Assembly: GCF_900100085.1 (NCBI RefSeq)
Contig: NZ_FNEJ01000015.1
Location: 1 to 64,000, forward strand
Source: Salipiger marinus
Lineage (GTDB): Bacteria; Pseudomonadota; Alphaproteobacteria; Rhodobacterales; Rhodobacteraceae
Direction: 5' to 3'
DNA length: 64,000 bases
Every line of letters begins with the position of its first letter. The first letter of the stretch is position 1. Under the pieces are notes generated by a model. That model saw only the letters and a program-made list of their open reading frames with translations, was not told the DNA's origin and searched no databases. A program made the position numbers and the translations under genes. Positions 1 to 6,660 of the stretch are shown here, piece by piece.

Positions 1-348
1 CACTCCGGGGCAGACATCCGATTACCTGGGGTTCGACCTGGTCATGGTCAACAACCTGCCAGAGCCGAGCGTCCTGCTGGCTGACAGAGGCTATGATGCT
101 GACCGCATTCGGAAAAAGATGGAGGCGCGGGAGGTGCTCACCCAAATTCCCATGCGCAAATCACGCAGGATGCGCGTGGGTGTGGATCATTCTCTCTATT
201 CCTTGCGCAACCTTGTCGAGCGGTGCTTCAACAAGTTGAAAAACGCACGCCGTGTCGCCACACGCTACGACAAAACCGCTGAGAGCTTCTTGGGCTTCAT
301 CGACATCACCTCCATCCGACTTTGGCTGCGCCTTTTGTCAACATGACC
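1..348 (+). mobile_element. Right end of an IS5-family insertion sequence
   Basis: The window opens inside an insertion sequence whose transposase stops at 346. The terminal inverted repeat appears to lie at about 330-348; read from outside it begins GGTCATGTTGACAAAAGG, which resembles the ends of alphaproteobacterial IS5 elements. The sequence CTAG sits at 348-351, right at the presumed junction. IS5-family members related to IS870/IS427 are known to insert at CTAG-type sites. The left end lies outside the window, so the target duplication cannot be checked. Exact boundary is inferred to within a few bases. Confidence 0.7.
2..346 (+). CDS. IS5-family transposase, C-terminal part (5' end off the window)
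   Basis: The reading frame is open from base 2 into the window edge, so this is the C-terminal portion of a longer transposase rather than a gene starting at the ATG at 44. It contains the family's LADRGYDAD motif with the second catalytic Asp and a downstream [10 protein letters not shown] block with the conserved Glu and Arg/Lys residues of the IS5 DDE catalytic core (Y-(2)-R-(3)-E-(6)-K type). The enzyme would cut and paste the element. Base composition is lower in G+C than the metabolic genes further right, as expected for an acquired segment. The frame ends with TGA inside the terminal inverted repeat. Family assignment is firm; subgroup (IS427-like) is inferred. Confidence 0.85.
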   Translation, partial: TPGQTSDYLGFDLVMVNNLPEPSVLLADRGYDADRIRKKMEAREVLTQIPMRKSRRMRVGVDHSLYSLRNLVERCFNKLKNARRVATRYDKTAESFLGFIDITSIRLWLRLLST

Positions 349-577
349 TAGTCCGATCTGGATCGTCGAGGTCATCATCAGGGTCTGCTGGTTGAGCTTG
401 GTTTCCGTTTGGATCGATACAGTTTATTGGATCATTGAAGCAATAAGAGTACCTGTTGGTGCCAATCCCGGGAGCAGTAGGGTCAAACCAATCGGGCTGT
501 ATGAACATGGCGCTGGCCTGCGAGGCAAGGGCTGCGAAGAGGGCGGTCAGAAAGGTTTTGTGCAGAAATTTGAACAT
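338..577 (-). pseudogene. Exported RHS-core protein truncated by the IS element
   Basis: The 79-residue frame starts with a Sec-type signal peptide (basic MFKFLHK, hydrophobic core, cleavage after about residue 23 at ASA). It continues with a stretch typical of the C-terminal end of RHS repeat-associated core domains: [30 protein letters not shown]. In RHS/YD proteins this core precedes a variable, often toxic, C-terminal tip. Here the tip is missing: after an acidic linker the frame runs into the IS end near 348 and uses a TGA within the inverted repeat. The first ATG with a signal peptide immediately before the core suggests an orphan RHS module rather than a giant RHS shell. No good ribosome binding site is visible at 577. 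Remaining product, if made, would be non-functional. Confidence 0.6.
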
Positions 578-620
578 CGGAACCGGCCCCGCAAATACAA
601 GCTATGGGCGAGATGCTACA

Positions 621-1550
621 TCAGGGATTGAAGGGCTCCCAACCCAGATTCTCGGCCTTGTCGAACATGGTCTGGTTGACCCGCAGGAGGTAGTCCAGCC
701 GGGGGCGCTCGGACTCGGGAACTGCGTCCAGGCTGGGATACTTGGCTTCAAAATCCTGCTTCAGGATCAGGAAGGTGGCACTGCCCCGGCGCACCATGGC
801 CTGCACAAACAGCGGGTAGTGATCGAGGGCTATATCGGCGATGGCCATGCCATCCATGTAGCGGCCCTTGCCGATCTGATCCTCCATGACCACTTCCGCC
901 ATCACGGCGACAGTCTCGGCCTTCGTCAGCGGTTGCAGGTAAATACCGGTTTCCATTGCGCGATCCGAGATCGGCAAGAGGTCGCGGTAATGCTGATCGC
1001 GGGCGGGAAAGCCTCCGCTGGTGGCCTCAAGATTCCAGAGCTTGCCCTCGTCATCGCGGAACTTGACCAAGACGTGGATCGGGGCACTGGCGGCGGTGAT
1101 GTCCAACCCGATCCGCTGGCCGAGGATGATCATCAGGATCAGCATGGTCACGCAGTTGCCCTGCCGGTCATCCAGATAGTCGGCCAGCAGCTTGTTGCCG
1201 GGGATCTGGCCGTAGGGATCGGCCATGTCATAGGCGAAGGGCCGGTTGTCGTTCCATGGCCCAGCCTCGTAGAGGTAGCGCCGTAGCACTTCGACCTTCG
1301 CCCATGCATCGGCCCCTGCCGGGATCATCGCCGCAAGTTCCGCCGTCATGGCGTCGATCTGTGCCAGCTCGACGTCCACATCGACAGATGGCATGACCAG
1401 GCGGTCCAGCTCCAGCTTGGCCTGCGCCAAGTCGATTGCCTCCATATCCTGCGCGAAGATCGCCTTCACATCGGAACGCACATCTGCTGAGGCGGCAGAG
1501 CCGCAGGCGCAAACAATGGCAAGGGCGATCAGGCGGGCGCTGTGGAACAT
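621..1550 (-). CDS. Exported transglutaminase-like protein, SirB1 type
   Basis: This 309-residue protein begins with a signal peptide ending near residue 22 (ACGSAASA). The rest matches the SirB1/transglutaminase-like fold: an N-terminal helical block (about 25-90), then a catalytic-type Cys in DDRQGNCVTM (about 127-136), a His in ASAPIHVLVKF and an acidic residue in WNLEATSGG. Such Cys-His-Asp/Glu triads act in protein crosslinking, deamidation or proteolysis; the bacterial SirB1 group has no settled reaction. It starts 10 bases after the stop of the fused toxin-antitoxin frame and has no Shine-Dalgarno of its own, so it is probably translated by coupling in the same transcript. Export to the periplasm fits the RHS fragment encoded just downstream. 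Family call is good, function is not known. Confidence 0.7.
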   Translation of the reverse strand: MFHSARLIALAIVCACGSAASADVRSDVKAIFAQDMEAIDLAQAKLELDRLVMPSVDVDVELAQIDAMTAELAAMIPAGADAWAKVEVLRRYLYEAGPWNDNRPFAYDMADPYGQIPGNKLLADYLDDRQGNCVTMLILMIILGQRIGLDITAASAPIHVLVKFRDDEGKLWNLEATSGGFPARDQHYRDLLPISDRAMETGIYLQPLTKAETVAVMAEVVMEDQIGKGRYMDGMAIADIALDHYPLFVQAMVRRGSATFLILKQDFEAKYPSLDAVPESERPRLDYLLRVNQTMFDKAENLGWEPFNP

Positions 1551-1560
1551 GGCGGATTGC

Positions 1561-2169
1561 TCAGGACAGCAGTGCGCGTTTCACCGCGTCCGGCTCTCTT
1601 TGGATCAGCCGCAGCAGGGTTGCCGCTGGCCCACTGACCCGGCGCTGGCCCTGTTCCCATTTCCGGTAGCCTGAAAGGCTCATGCCCATCAGCGGGGCCA
1701 TCTGGGCTTGCGTCAGGTGGGCCTGTTCCCGCACTTTCCGCGGGGCAATGGGGTCATGGACAATGGCCGGGCCTTCGCCCTTCGCATGGGCAAGGGCCTC
1801 GGTCATTGCCTGGATAAGATCGTCGCCGAAGGTGCTCATCTCTTCTCCTTCCGGGTTCAGTGCCGCCGCCAATGTGGAAACGGCGCGTTTTTCGTCGGGC
1901 GTCATGTCGCCCTGATCGTTCTTCGCATAGGCCAGAAGGGCGTAGAGCGGCATGGTGTCATCTAGGTAGTAGTAGATGATCCGTGCCCCTCCCCTCTTGC
2001 CGCGTCCGGATGCCGCAAAGCGAACCTTGCGAACCCCACCCGTTCCCGGGATTTCATCGCCAGCCAGCGGATTCTCCGCCAGAAAGTCGATCAGCTCGCG
2101 CTTCTCGTCCTCGGTGAAGAGCTTTTCCGTCTGGCGGGTGAAGATCGGGGTCTCTGCTACCGACTGCAT
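1561..2169 (-). CDS. In-frame fusion of RelE/HigB-like toxin and NadS/HigA-like antitoxin
   Basis: Residues 1-110 resemble RelE/HigB-type mRNA interferase toxins (ETPIFTRQ, PLAGDEIPGTGGVRKVRF, ARIIYYY, PLYALLAYAKN, all hallmarks of the RelE family paired with NadS). Residues 111-202 resemble the NadS/HigA antitoxin: an XRE helix-turn-helix with LTQAQMAPLMGMSLSGYRKWEQGQR. In relatives these are two adjacent or overlapping genes; here no stop separates them and the frame is continuous. M111 (start codon at 1839) is preceded by a strong AAGGAG at 1845-1850, so the antitoxin can also be made alone. The upstream promoter-like boxes put the transcription start almost at the first ATG, predicting a leaderless message for the long form. 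Toxin arginine and lysine residues are largely intact, so activity is possible. Confidence 0.75.
   Translation of the reverse strand: MQSVAETPIFTRQTEKLFTEDEKRELIDFLAENPLAGDEIPGTGGVRKVRFAASGRGKRGGARIIYYYLDDTMPLYALLAYAKNDQGDMTPDEKRAVSTLAAALNPEGEEMSTFGDDLIQAMTEALAHAKGEGPAIVHDPIAPRKVREQAHLTQAQMAPLMGMSLSGYRKWEQGQRRVSGPAATLLRLIQREPDAVKRALLS
1837..1850 (-). promoter_or_regulatory. Internal ribosome binding site and start codon for free antitoxin
   Basis: On the minus strand AAGGAG (1850-1845) lies five bases before an ATG (1839-1837) in the same frame as the toxin. Translation from here gives the 92-residue antitoxin by itself. This is the strongest Shine-Dalgarno in the 1-3 kb region, which supports real use. 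Confidence 0.6.
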
Positions 2170-2174
2170 GGCTG

Positions 2175-2203
2175 CATATACCCCATTGGGTTACTACTTT
2201 CAA
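2175..2203 (-). promoter_or_regulatory. Sigma-70-like promoter for the toxin-antitoxin fusion
   Basis: On the minus strand TTGAAA (2203-2198) and TATATG (2180-2175) are separated by exactly 17 bases. Transcription would start at about 2168, within the ATG at 2169-2167, so the long protein would be read from a leaderless or near-leaderless mRNA. The antitoxin domain would be the expected autorepressor. Confidence 0.5.
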
Positions 2204-2240
2204 GTGTCATGCGGCGATTGACCTTTCCGGAACCGTGGCA

Positions 2241-2672
2241 TTAGCCGAAGAGGCGTTTCCAGAAGCCTTTCGGCCTTGGGTCGTTCAGCAGCGTCAGCAC
2301 GCGGCCTTCGGAGCTGTCGAGGCGCTTGCGAAGATCCTCCACGGTGTCCGTCAGATGGCGTTTCTGCTCCTCTAGACCGTTCTTTCGTTCCTCCATCACG
2401 GCAAGTTCTTTTTCCAGATCAGCTATCCGCTGCAATGCGTTGAAATCTGGGGGCAATCCGGCCTGTTGCGCGCCGTCGCGCATCGTTGCATTGTTTATCT
2501 GCGCGACGCGTTGCGCGACGGGTTGGAAAACTCTGTGAAGCTCAGACGGATCTATTTCTTATGATCCAGATTCACCCTTAGGCGCAGAAATCTTCCCGCT
2601 TTTTATGGCGCGCTGAATGGTTGCCTTGTTCTTTCCGGTGGCCGACGCTGCTTCTGAGAGGGTGTATTTCAT
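2241..2672 (-). pseudogene. Helix-turn-helix/coiled-coil DNA-binding protein broken by one stop codon
   Basis: From the ATG at 2672 the frame reads MKYTLSEAASATGKNKATIQ, an excision-type helix-turn-helix start, up to codon 37. Codon 38 (2561-2559) is TAA. The same frame then continues without a gap through EIDPSELHRVF, a QRVAQ segment, a heptad-rich coiled coil (about residues 75-130) and a basic KGFWKRLFG end. The context GESGS-stop-EIDPSELHRVF suggests the stop replaced a Tyr codon (TAT/TAC to TAA). No other disruption is seen over 142 codons, so decay is recent. The layout resembles small coiled-coil DNA-binding proteins carried on mobilizable plasmids of this group; I cannot name the family with certainty. 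A shorter product from the ATG at 2483 (80 residues, coiled coil only) is possible but lacks the DNA-binding part. Confidence 0.65.
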
Positions 2673-2728
2673 GGTGTTGCGGGTCCGTTGCGCATCGTTG
2701 CATTGCTATGCTGTGCGACGCGTTGCGC
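2473..2728. repeat. Pair of 44-bp imperfect direct repeats
   Basis: Copies lie at 2473-2516 (inside the broken coiled-coil gene) and 2685-2728 (13-56 bases upstream of its start codon). By eye 38 of 44 positions agree, and the first 13-15 bases of the core plus the last 14 bases are identical. Both contain the GCGCATCGTTGCATTG core. The upstream copy could be an operator or an origin-type repeat; alternatively it is the scar of a partial tandem duplication of this gene. Confidence 0.6.
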
Positions 2729-2744
2729 CGTTGCAAGGGCTTTC

Positions 2745-2885
2745 CTATCGGCGCAGATTTTCCTGTTTCTTGCAGTATGCCACGAAGGCCGCACCGGCAT
2801 TTTTGGGCGGGTTCCCTTTTGCAGCTTCGGCCTTGGCGAAGGCCATCCAGTCCGACCGTAGGACGTGGTAATCCCTGCCCTTCTC
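2745..2885 (-). pseudogene. C-terminal remnant of a plasmid-type protein
   Basis: The last 46 codons of a longer open frame look genuinely coding: YHVLRSDWMAFAKAEAAKGN, PPKNAGAAFVAYCKKQ and a LRR end. This pattern resembles the C-terminal tail of replication or partition proteins on alphaproteobacterial plasmids, but the match is from memory and weak. Upstream of about 2885 the frame turns into low-complexity Arg/Gly/Ala sequence with no recognisable domain, so the N-terminal part is gone. It lies upstream of, and in the same direction as, the broken helix-turn-helix gene, as would be expected for neighbouring genes of a plasmid backbone. Confidence 0.35.
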
Positions 2886-3176
2886 GCGGCGCTCGGTCGA
2901 CAGATCCTGCCCGCAGCCGCCGGTCCGCATGACGCGGGAGAGGAGCCTCTCCCGGTCGAGCCGCTGGACAGGCGCGGCGGCGCCCCCATCGCGATGCCGC
3001 GCCCGGCCAGCGGCCACGGCACGATGCCCCCCTGTCTGGCTGCAGGCGCTGCCGACCGAGCAGGTCAAGCGCTCCCGCCGCGCCGCCCGCCCCCTTCGGG
3101 CCGCATCACGATGTCCAGCATGCACTCCTCTGCTGTGATCCCGCAATCGCCCCCCCGCCCGCTGCTTCTTCTTGGC
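2886..3176. other. Non-coding stretch at the edge of the accessory patch
   Basis: This G+C-rich stretch has open frames on both strands but all are Arg/Pro/Ala/Gly-rich with no recognisable motif or ribosome binding site. I see no gene in it. It marks the change from the lower-G+C accessory segment to the metabolic chromosome-like sequence. Confidence 0.5.
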
Positions 3177-3211
3177 AAAAATATCCCGGGGGTCCGGGGG
3201 CTGGCCCCCGG
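3177..3211 (-). terminator. Hairpin and T-run behind the split-barrel oxidoreductase
   Basis: On the minus strand CCGGGGG-CCAG-CCCCCGG (3211-3194) forms a seven-base-pair stem with a four-base loop, followed by a second C-run and then ATATTTTTG (3184-3176). It lies about 75 bases after the stop codon at 3287. Hairpins of this wording with ATATTTTTG trailing are, to my knowledge, common between genes in Rhodobacteraceae. Confidence 0.55.
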
Positions 3212-3286
3212 CTGCCGCAGGTCCTGCGCTCCGTCAGGCCCCCGCCCGGCGCTGGCCGCTCCATGCCCGTGTGATCCGGGCAGGCG

Positions 3287-4918
3287 CTAGCCCGAGGGCC
3301 CGAAGGTTTCGGTGATTACATGCTCCGCCGCCACCCCGCCCGCGTCCAGACCGGAGCGGAGATCGGCCAGAAAGCCGGGCGGCCCGCAGAGCAGATAGCG
3401 CGCCCGTGGGCCAAGGTTCAGGGCAAGCAGGTCGCGGGCGGTGATCCGCCCTTCGGATTCGCAATTCTGCCCGACCCGGTCCTCCGCATCCGGCGCGCTG
3501 TAGAAAAACCTCATGCGCAGCATGGGCGCGCGGGCTGCCAGCAGGGCCAGTTCGGTCGCGAAGGCATGGCTGCGGCGGGTGCGGGTGCCGTGCAGCAGCC
3601 AGACAGGGCGGTCGGGCTGCTCCGCCGCAAGCTCGTGCAGCATGGCCAGCATCGGCGTGATCCCGACACCGGCGCTGGCCAGCACCAGCAGGTCGCGCCC
3701 CTGCGGCAGCACAAAACTGCCTGCGGGCGGGGAGGCCTCGATCACGTCGCCGATCCCGACCGCGTCCTGCAGGTGACGCGAGGCCAGACCTCGTGCGGTG
3801 CGCTTGACCGCGATGCGGTAGGGTCCACCATCGGGCGCTCCGGCCAGCGAATAGCTGCGCCGGACCTTGCCCGGCTGTCCCGGCACGTCGAGCGCCACCG
3901 GCAGGTGCTGACCGGCGCGGAACCGTCCAAGCCTGCCGCCCGCAGCGTCGGCCAGCAGGAAAGAGGTGATCTCGTCACCCTCCGGCACCTTGTCGATCAC
4001 CCTCAGCCGCAGCCGCGCGATGCTCTCGCGGCTCCAGCGCAGCGCAAGCGCGGAGGGGCGGTCGATCACCCTGTCGACCGTCACCACGACCATCCGCCGC
4101 GCCTCCGGATCGTGGCTCGTCTCCCCGGTCCAGTCGATGCGGGCGCGCCCGGTCAGCTGCAGCAGCCCGCCTGTGCCGAAATCGACAAAACACAGGCCCA
4201 CACGCGGATCCCGGACAAGATTGCCGATCGTGTTGAAAAACCGGTTGCCCGCGTAATCCGGAATGCGCAGCGTTCCGTCCGCCGCCACGCGGACAAAGCC
4301 CGGCGCGCCGCCGCGATGTGACGCGTCATAGCCATCGGTCGCGAGGCCCGCTCCGGAGGACTGGCCGGAGCCGATGAAGACCGTGTCCGCCGCCTCGATC
4401 CGGCGGATCTGCGCCGCATCAAGCCGCTCCGTGACCCGCGCCGCGCCCTCCGGGGCCGCCTCGGCACGGTGCCAGTCGCGGGGGTGGATGTATTGCGGGC
4501 AGTTGCCAAAGCTCTGGCGGACATGGATCCCGTAGCCGTCGCGGGTGCTGCGGACGACCCCGTTGACCCGGTTGCGCCGCCGGCTCGCCAGATCGATGCC
4601 CAGCAGGCCGATCTCTGCCCCCGCCCGCAGCGCCCCGGCAAGCGGATCCTGCGCCGCAAGGCGGGCGTGCAGGATCAGGCGATGCGCGTCCGGCGTGGCG
4701 ATGAACCCCTCTGGCCCCTCGAGAAGCGACACCCAAGGGCGCCCCTCCGCATCGCCCGCCGCAAGCACAAGAAACGGCAGCGCCGCGAAGAAGTCACGGT
4801 GCTGGCCGGGCATGTGATCGCGGATGAAGGGCCCGGCGGAGGCCGCGACATTCAGCGCGCCCGCGCGCCGCTGCGCGGTCAGTTCGCCGGGATGAAAGGG
4901 GCTGGTATCTGTGGGCAT
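3287..4918 (-). CDS. Pyridoxamine-oxidase-like split barrel fused to ferredoxin reductase module
   Basis: The 543-residue protein joins an N-terminal FMN-binding split-barrel half (about 1-290; NRFFNTIGNL, GLCFVDFGTG) to a ferredoxin-NADP reductase-type module: FAD domain with VRRSYSLAG and a nucleotide-binding domain with ASAGVGITPMLAML and YLLCGPPGF. The start at 4918 is chosen because AAGGAGAA precedes it and the protein family begins at about this point (HPGELTAQ); the longer frame adds only low-complexity residues. Relatives often carry a C-terminal [2Fe-2S] ferredoxin domain; here the protein ends right after ETFGPSG, so that domain is absent. It is 62 bases downstream of a GST gene on the same strand, and probably co-transcribed. 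Likely an NAD(P)H-dependent flavin oxidoreductase with unknown substrate. Confidence 0.8.
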   Translation of the reverse strand: MPTDTSPFHPGELTAQRRAGALNVAASAGPFIRDHMPGQHRDFFAALPFLVLAAGDAEGRPWVSLLEGPEGFIATPDAHRLILHARLAAQDPLAGALRAGAEIGLLGIDLASRRRNRVNGVVRSTRDGYGIHVRQSFGNCPQYIHPRDWHRAEAAPEGAARVTERLDAAQIRRIEAADTVFIGSGQSSGAGLATDGYDASHRGGAPGFVRVAADGTLRIPDYAGNRFFNTIGNLVRDPRVGLCFVDFGTGGLLQLTGRARIDWTGETSHDPEARRMVVVTVDRVIDRPSALALRWSRESIARLRLRVIDKVPEGDEITSFLLADAAGGRLGRFRAGQHLPVALDVPGQPGKVRRSYSLAGAPDGGPYRIAVKRTARGLASRHLQDAVGIGDVIEASPPAGSFVLPQGRDLLVLASAGVGITPMLAMLHELAAEQPDRPVWLLHGTRTRRSHAFATELALLAARAPMLRMRFFYSAPDAEDRVGQNCESEGRITARDLLALNLGPRARYLLCGPPGFLADLRSGLDAGGVAAEHVITETFGPSG

Positions 4919-4980
4919 GACCGTTCTCCTTCCGCGCGGCGGTGCCGGGCGGATCGCTGGGGGCAGGGGGGGGCAGGGCG

Positions 4981-5616
4981 TCAGGCCAGCTGCGGCGACC
5001 GCGCCATGCCGACAAATTCTGGCAGGGCCTCGATCCGCGCGAGCCACGCGCGGAGCGTCGGATAGGGCGCAAGGCTCACGCCGCCCTCGGGGGCATGGGC
5101 GATATAGCTGTAACCTGCGATGTCGGCGAGCGTCGGGCGGTCCGCGGCCAGCCAGTCCCGGCCCTGCAGATGCGTTTCCATGACCCTGAACAGATCATGC
5201 GCCTTGGCCTTTGCCGCCTCATGGTCCAGCGGCGCCCCGAACAGCGTGACCAGCCGCGCCGCGCAGGGCCCTGCCGCGATCTCGCCCGCCGCGATGGAGA
5301 GCCAGCGCTGCACCTCGGCCTTTTCCGCCGGGCTGATGCCGGTCCAGAGCGGTTCCTCGCCATAGCGCGCGGCAAGATAGACGAGGATGGCATTGGAATC
5401 GCTCAGCCGCGTGCCGTTGTCGTCGATGGCGGGAACCTGCCCCAGCGGGCTGATCATCAGGAACCCGGGCGCCTTGTGGGCCCCCTGCGTCATGTCAAGA
5501 TCGACGGTCTCATAGGGCAGGCCAAGCAGCGCGAGCATCAGCTCGACCCGGTGGCAGTGCCCCGATTTTGGGGTGCGGAACAATGTGACGGGGACGGCGG
5601 GCAGCGCGTCGGCCAT
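4981..5616 (-). CDS. Glutathione S-transferase family protein
   Basis: This 211-residue protein has the N-terminal thioredoxin-like GST domain (TLFRTPKSGHCHRVELML, with the SPLGQVPAI loop and DSNAILVYLA glutathione contact block) and the helical C-terminal domain (WLAADRPTLADIAGYSYIA). It would conjugate or reduce electrophiles with glutathione in the cytoplasm. The start at 5616 is preferred to 5643 because GAGGAGAG lies just upstream of it. Next to it in the same direction is the flavin oxidoreductase gene, and divergent to it is a LysR regulator that probably controls both. Confidence 0.85.
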   Translation of the reverse strand: MADALPAVPVTLFRTPKSGHCHRVELMLALLGLPYETVDLDMTQGAHKAPGFLMISPLGQVPAIDDNGTRLSDSNAILVYLAARYGEEPLWTGISPAEKAEVQRWLSIAAGEIAAGPCAARLVTLFGAPLDHEAAKAKAHDLFRVMETHLQGRDWLAADRPTLADIAGYSYIAHAPEGGVSLAPYPTLRAWLARIEALPEFVGMARSPQLA

Positions 5617-5736
5617 GGGAACTCTCCTCTGCGGGGTCATCATCCGGGTGCCCTCGACACGTAGCAGCCTTTACATCCTGCAATAATGGGTCGATCGTGA
5701 ATGCCTGAATTACCAAATCTGAAATGATAAGCCGCG
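5617..5736. promoter_or_regulatory. Divergent promoter region between GST and LysR gene
   Basis: The 120-base gap is the most A+T-rich stretch nearby, including AATTACCAAATCTGAAATGA at about 5708-5727. LysR regulators usually bind such gaps to control the divergent gene. I cannot single out a convincing T-N11-A box. Confidence 0.4.
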
Positions 5737-6639
5737 ATGGACCGTCTGCATGCCCTGAGCCTGTTTGCCGCCGTGGCGGAGGCGGAAAGCTTCGCCGGGG
5801 GTGCCCGGGCGATGGGGGTCAGCGCGCCAACCGCCACGCGCGCGGTGCATGCGCTCGAAACCGCGCTTGGCACCGCGCTGCTGACCCGCACGACGCGGCG
5901 GGTCCGGCTGACCGAAACCGGGCGCGTCTATCTTGAACAGGTGCGCGACGTGCTGGCCCAGCTTCAGGCGGCGGACGATCAGGCCGCAGGCACGGCCCAG
6001 AGACCGGTGGGGCAGCTCAGGATCACCTGCCCGCAGGAATTCGGGCGGATCTATGTCGCACCGCTGCTGACCGAGTTTCTTGACCGCTTCCCGGCAGTCA
6101 GTGCCGATGTGCTGATGGTCGATCGCGTCGTCAATCTGGTGGAGGAGGGGTTCGACCTTGCCGTGCGGATCGGCCCGCTGCCCTCCTCGGGCCTTGTTGC
6201 GGTCCGGGTTGGCGAGGTGCGGCGCATCGTCTGCGGCGCCCCGGCCTATTTCCGCCAGCACGGGCGACCGGCAAGCCCCGCCGAACTTTCCCGGCACCGG
6301 CTGGTGTCGATCGGGACGGGTGGTCCGGCGCGGGAATGGCGGTTCGGCAGCGGTCCCGCCGTCGCGATCCGGCCGCAGCTGAATGTCAGCAGCATCGCCG
6401 CCGCGATAGAGATCGCGCGGCAGGGCTGGGGGCTGAGCCGGGTGCTGTCCTATCAGGTGGGGCCCGATCTTGAAAGCGGCGCGCTGGAAACGGTCCTTGA
6501 CGCCGAGGCGCCGGAGGCGCTGCCGATCCATCTGGTCCGGGCCGACGGGCGGGGCAGCGCGGCGAAGGTGCGGGCCTTCATGGCGTTTGCCGCCGAACGC
6601 CTGCGCCAAAACAGCGCGCTGCGCCGGGCCAGAGCCTGA
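5737..6639 (+). CDS. LysR-family regulator divergent from GST
   Basis: The 300-residue protein has the LysR winged helix-turn-helix at residues 1-60 (FAAVAEAESFAGGARAMGVS, ALGTALLTRTTRRVRLTETG) and a periplasmic-binding-like effector domain from about 90. The subgroup with GQLRITCPQEFGR, VRIGPLPSSGL and LVSIGTGG resembles regulators of GSTs and quinone/short-chain oxidoreductases. Its divergent position suggests it controls the GST and flavin oxidoreductase genes. It is convergent with a second LysR gene, with 21 bases between stops and no clear terminator. Confidence 0.85.
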   Translation: MDRLHALSLFAAVAEAESFAGGARAMGVSAPTATRAVHALETALGTALLTRTTRRVRLTETGRVYLEQVRDVLAQLQAADDQAAGTAQRPVGQLRITCPQEFGRIYVAPLLTEFLDRFPAVSADVLMVDRVVNLVEEGFDLAVRIGPLPSSGLVAVRVGEVRRIVCGAPAYFRQHGRPASPAELSRHRLVSIGTGGPAREWRFGSGPAVAIRPQLNVSSIAAAIEIARQGWGLSRVLSYQVGPDLESGALETVLDAEAPEALPIHLVRADGRGSAAKVRAFMAFAAERLRQNSALRRARA

Positions 6640-6660
6640 GCTTTCCCGGGAACCAGCCGT

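Noticed and set aside
2669-3146. Full-length minus-strand gene over 2.67-3.15 kb
   Set aside because: Only the last 46 codons of one frame look coding; the rest is Arg/Gly-rich. Kept as a remnant only.
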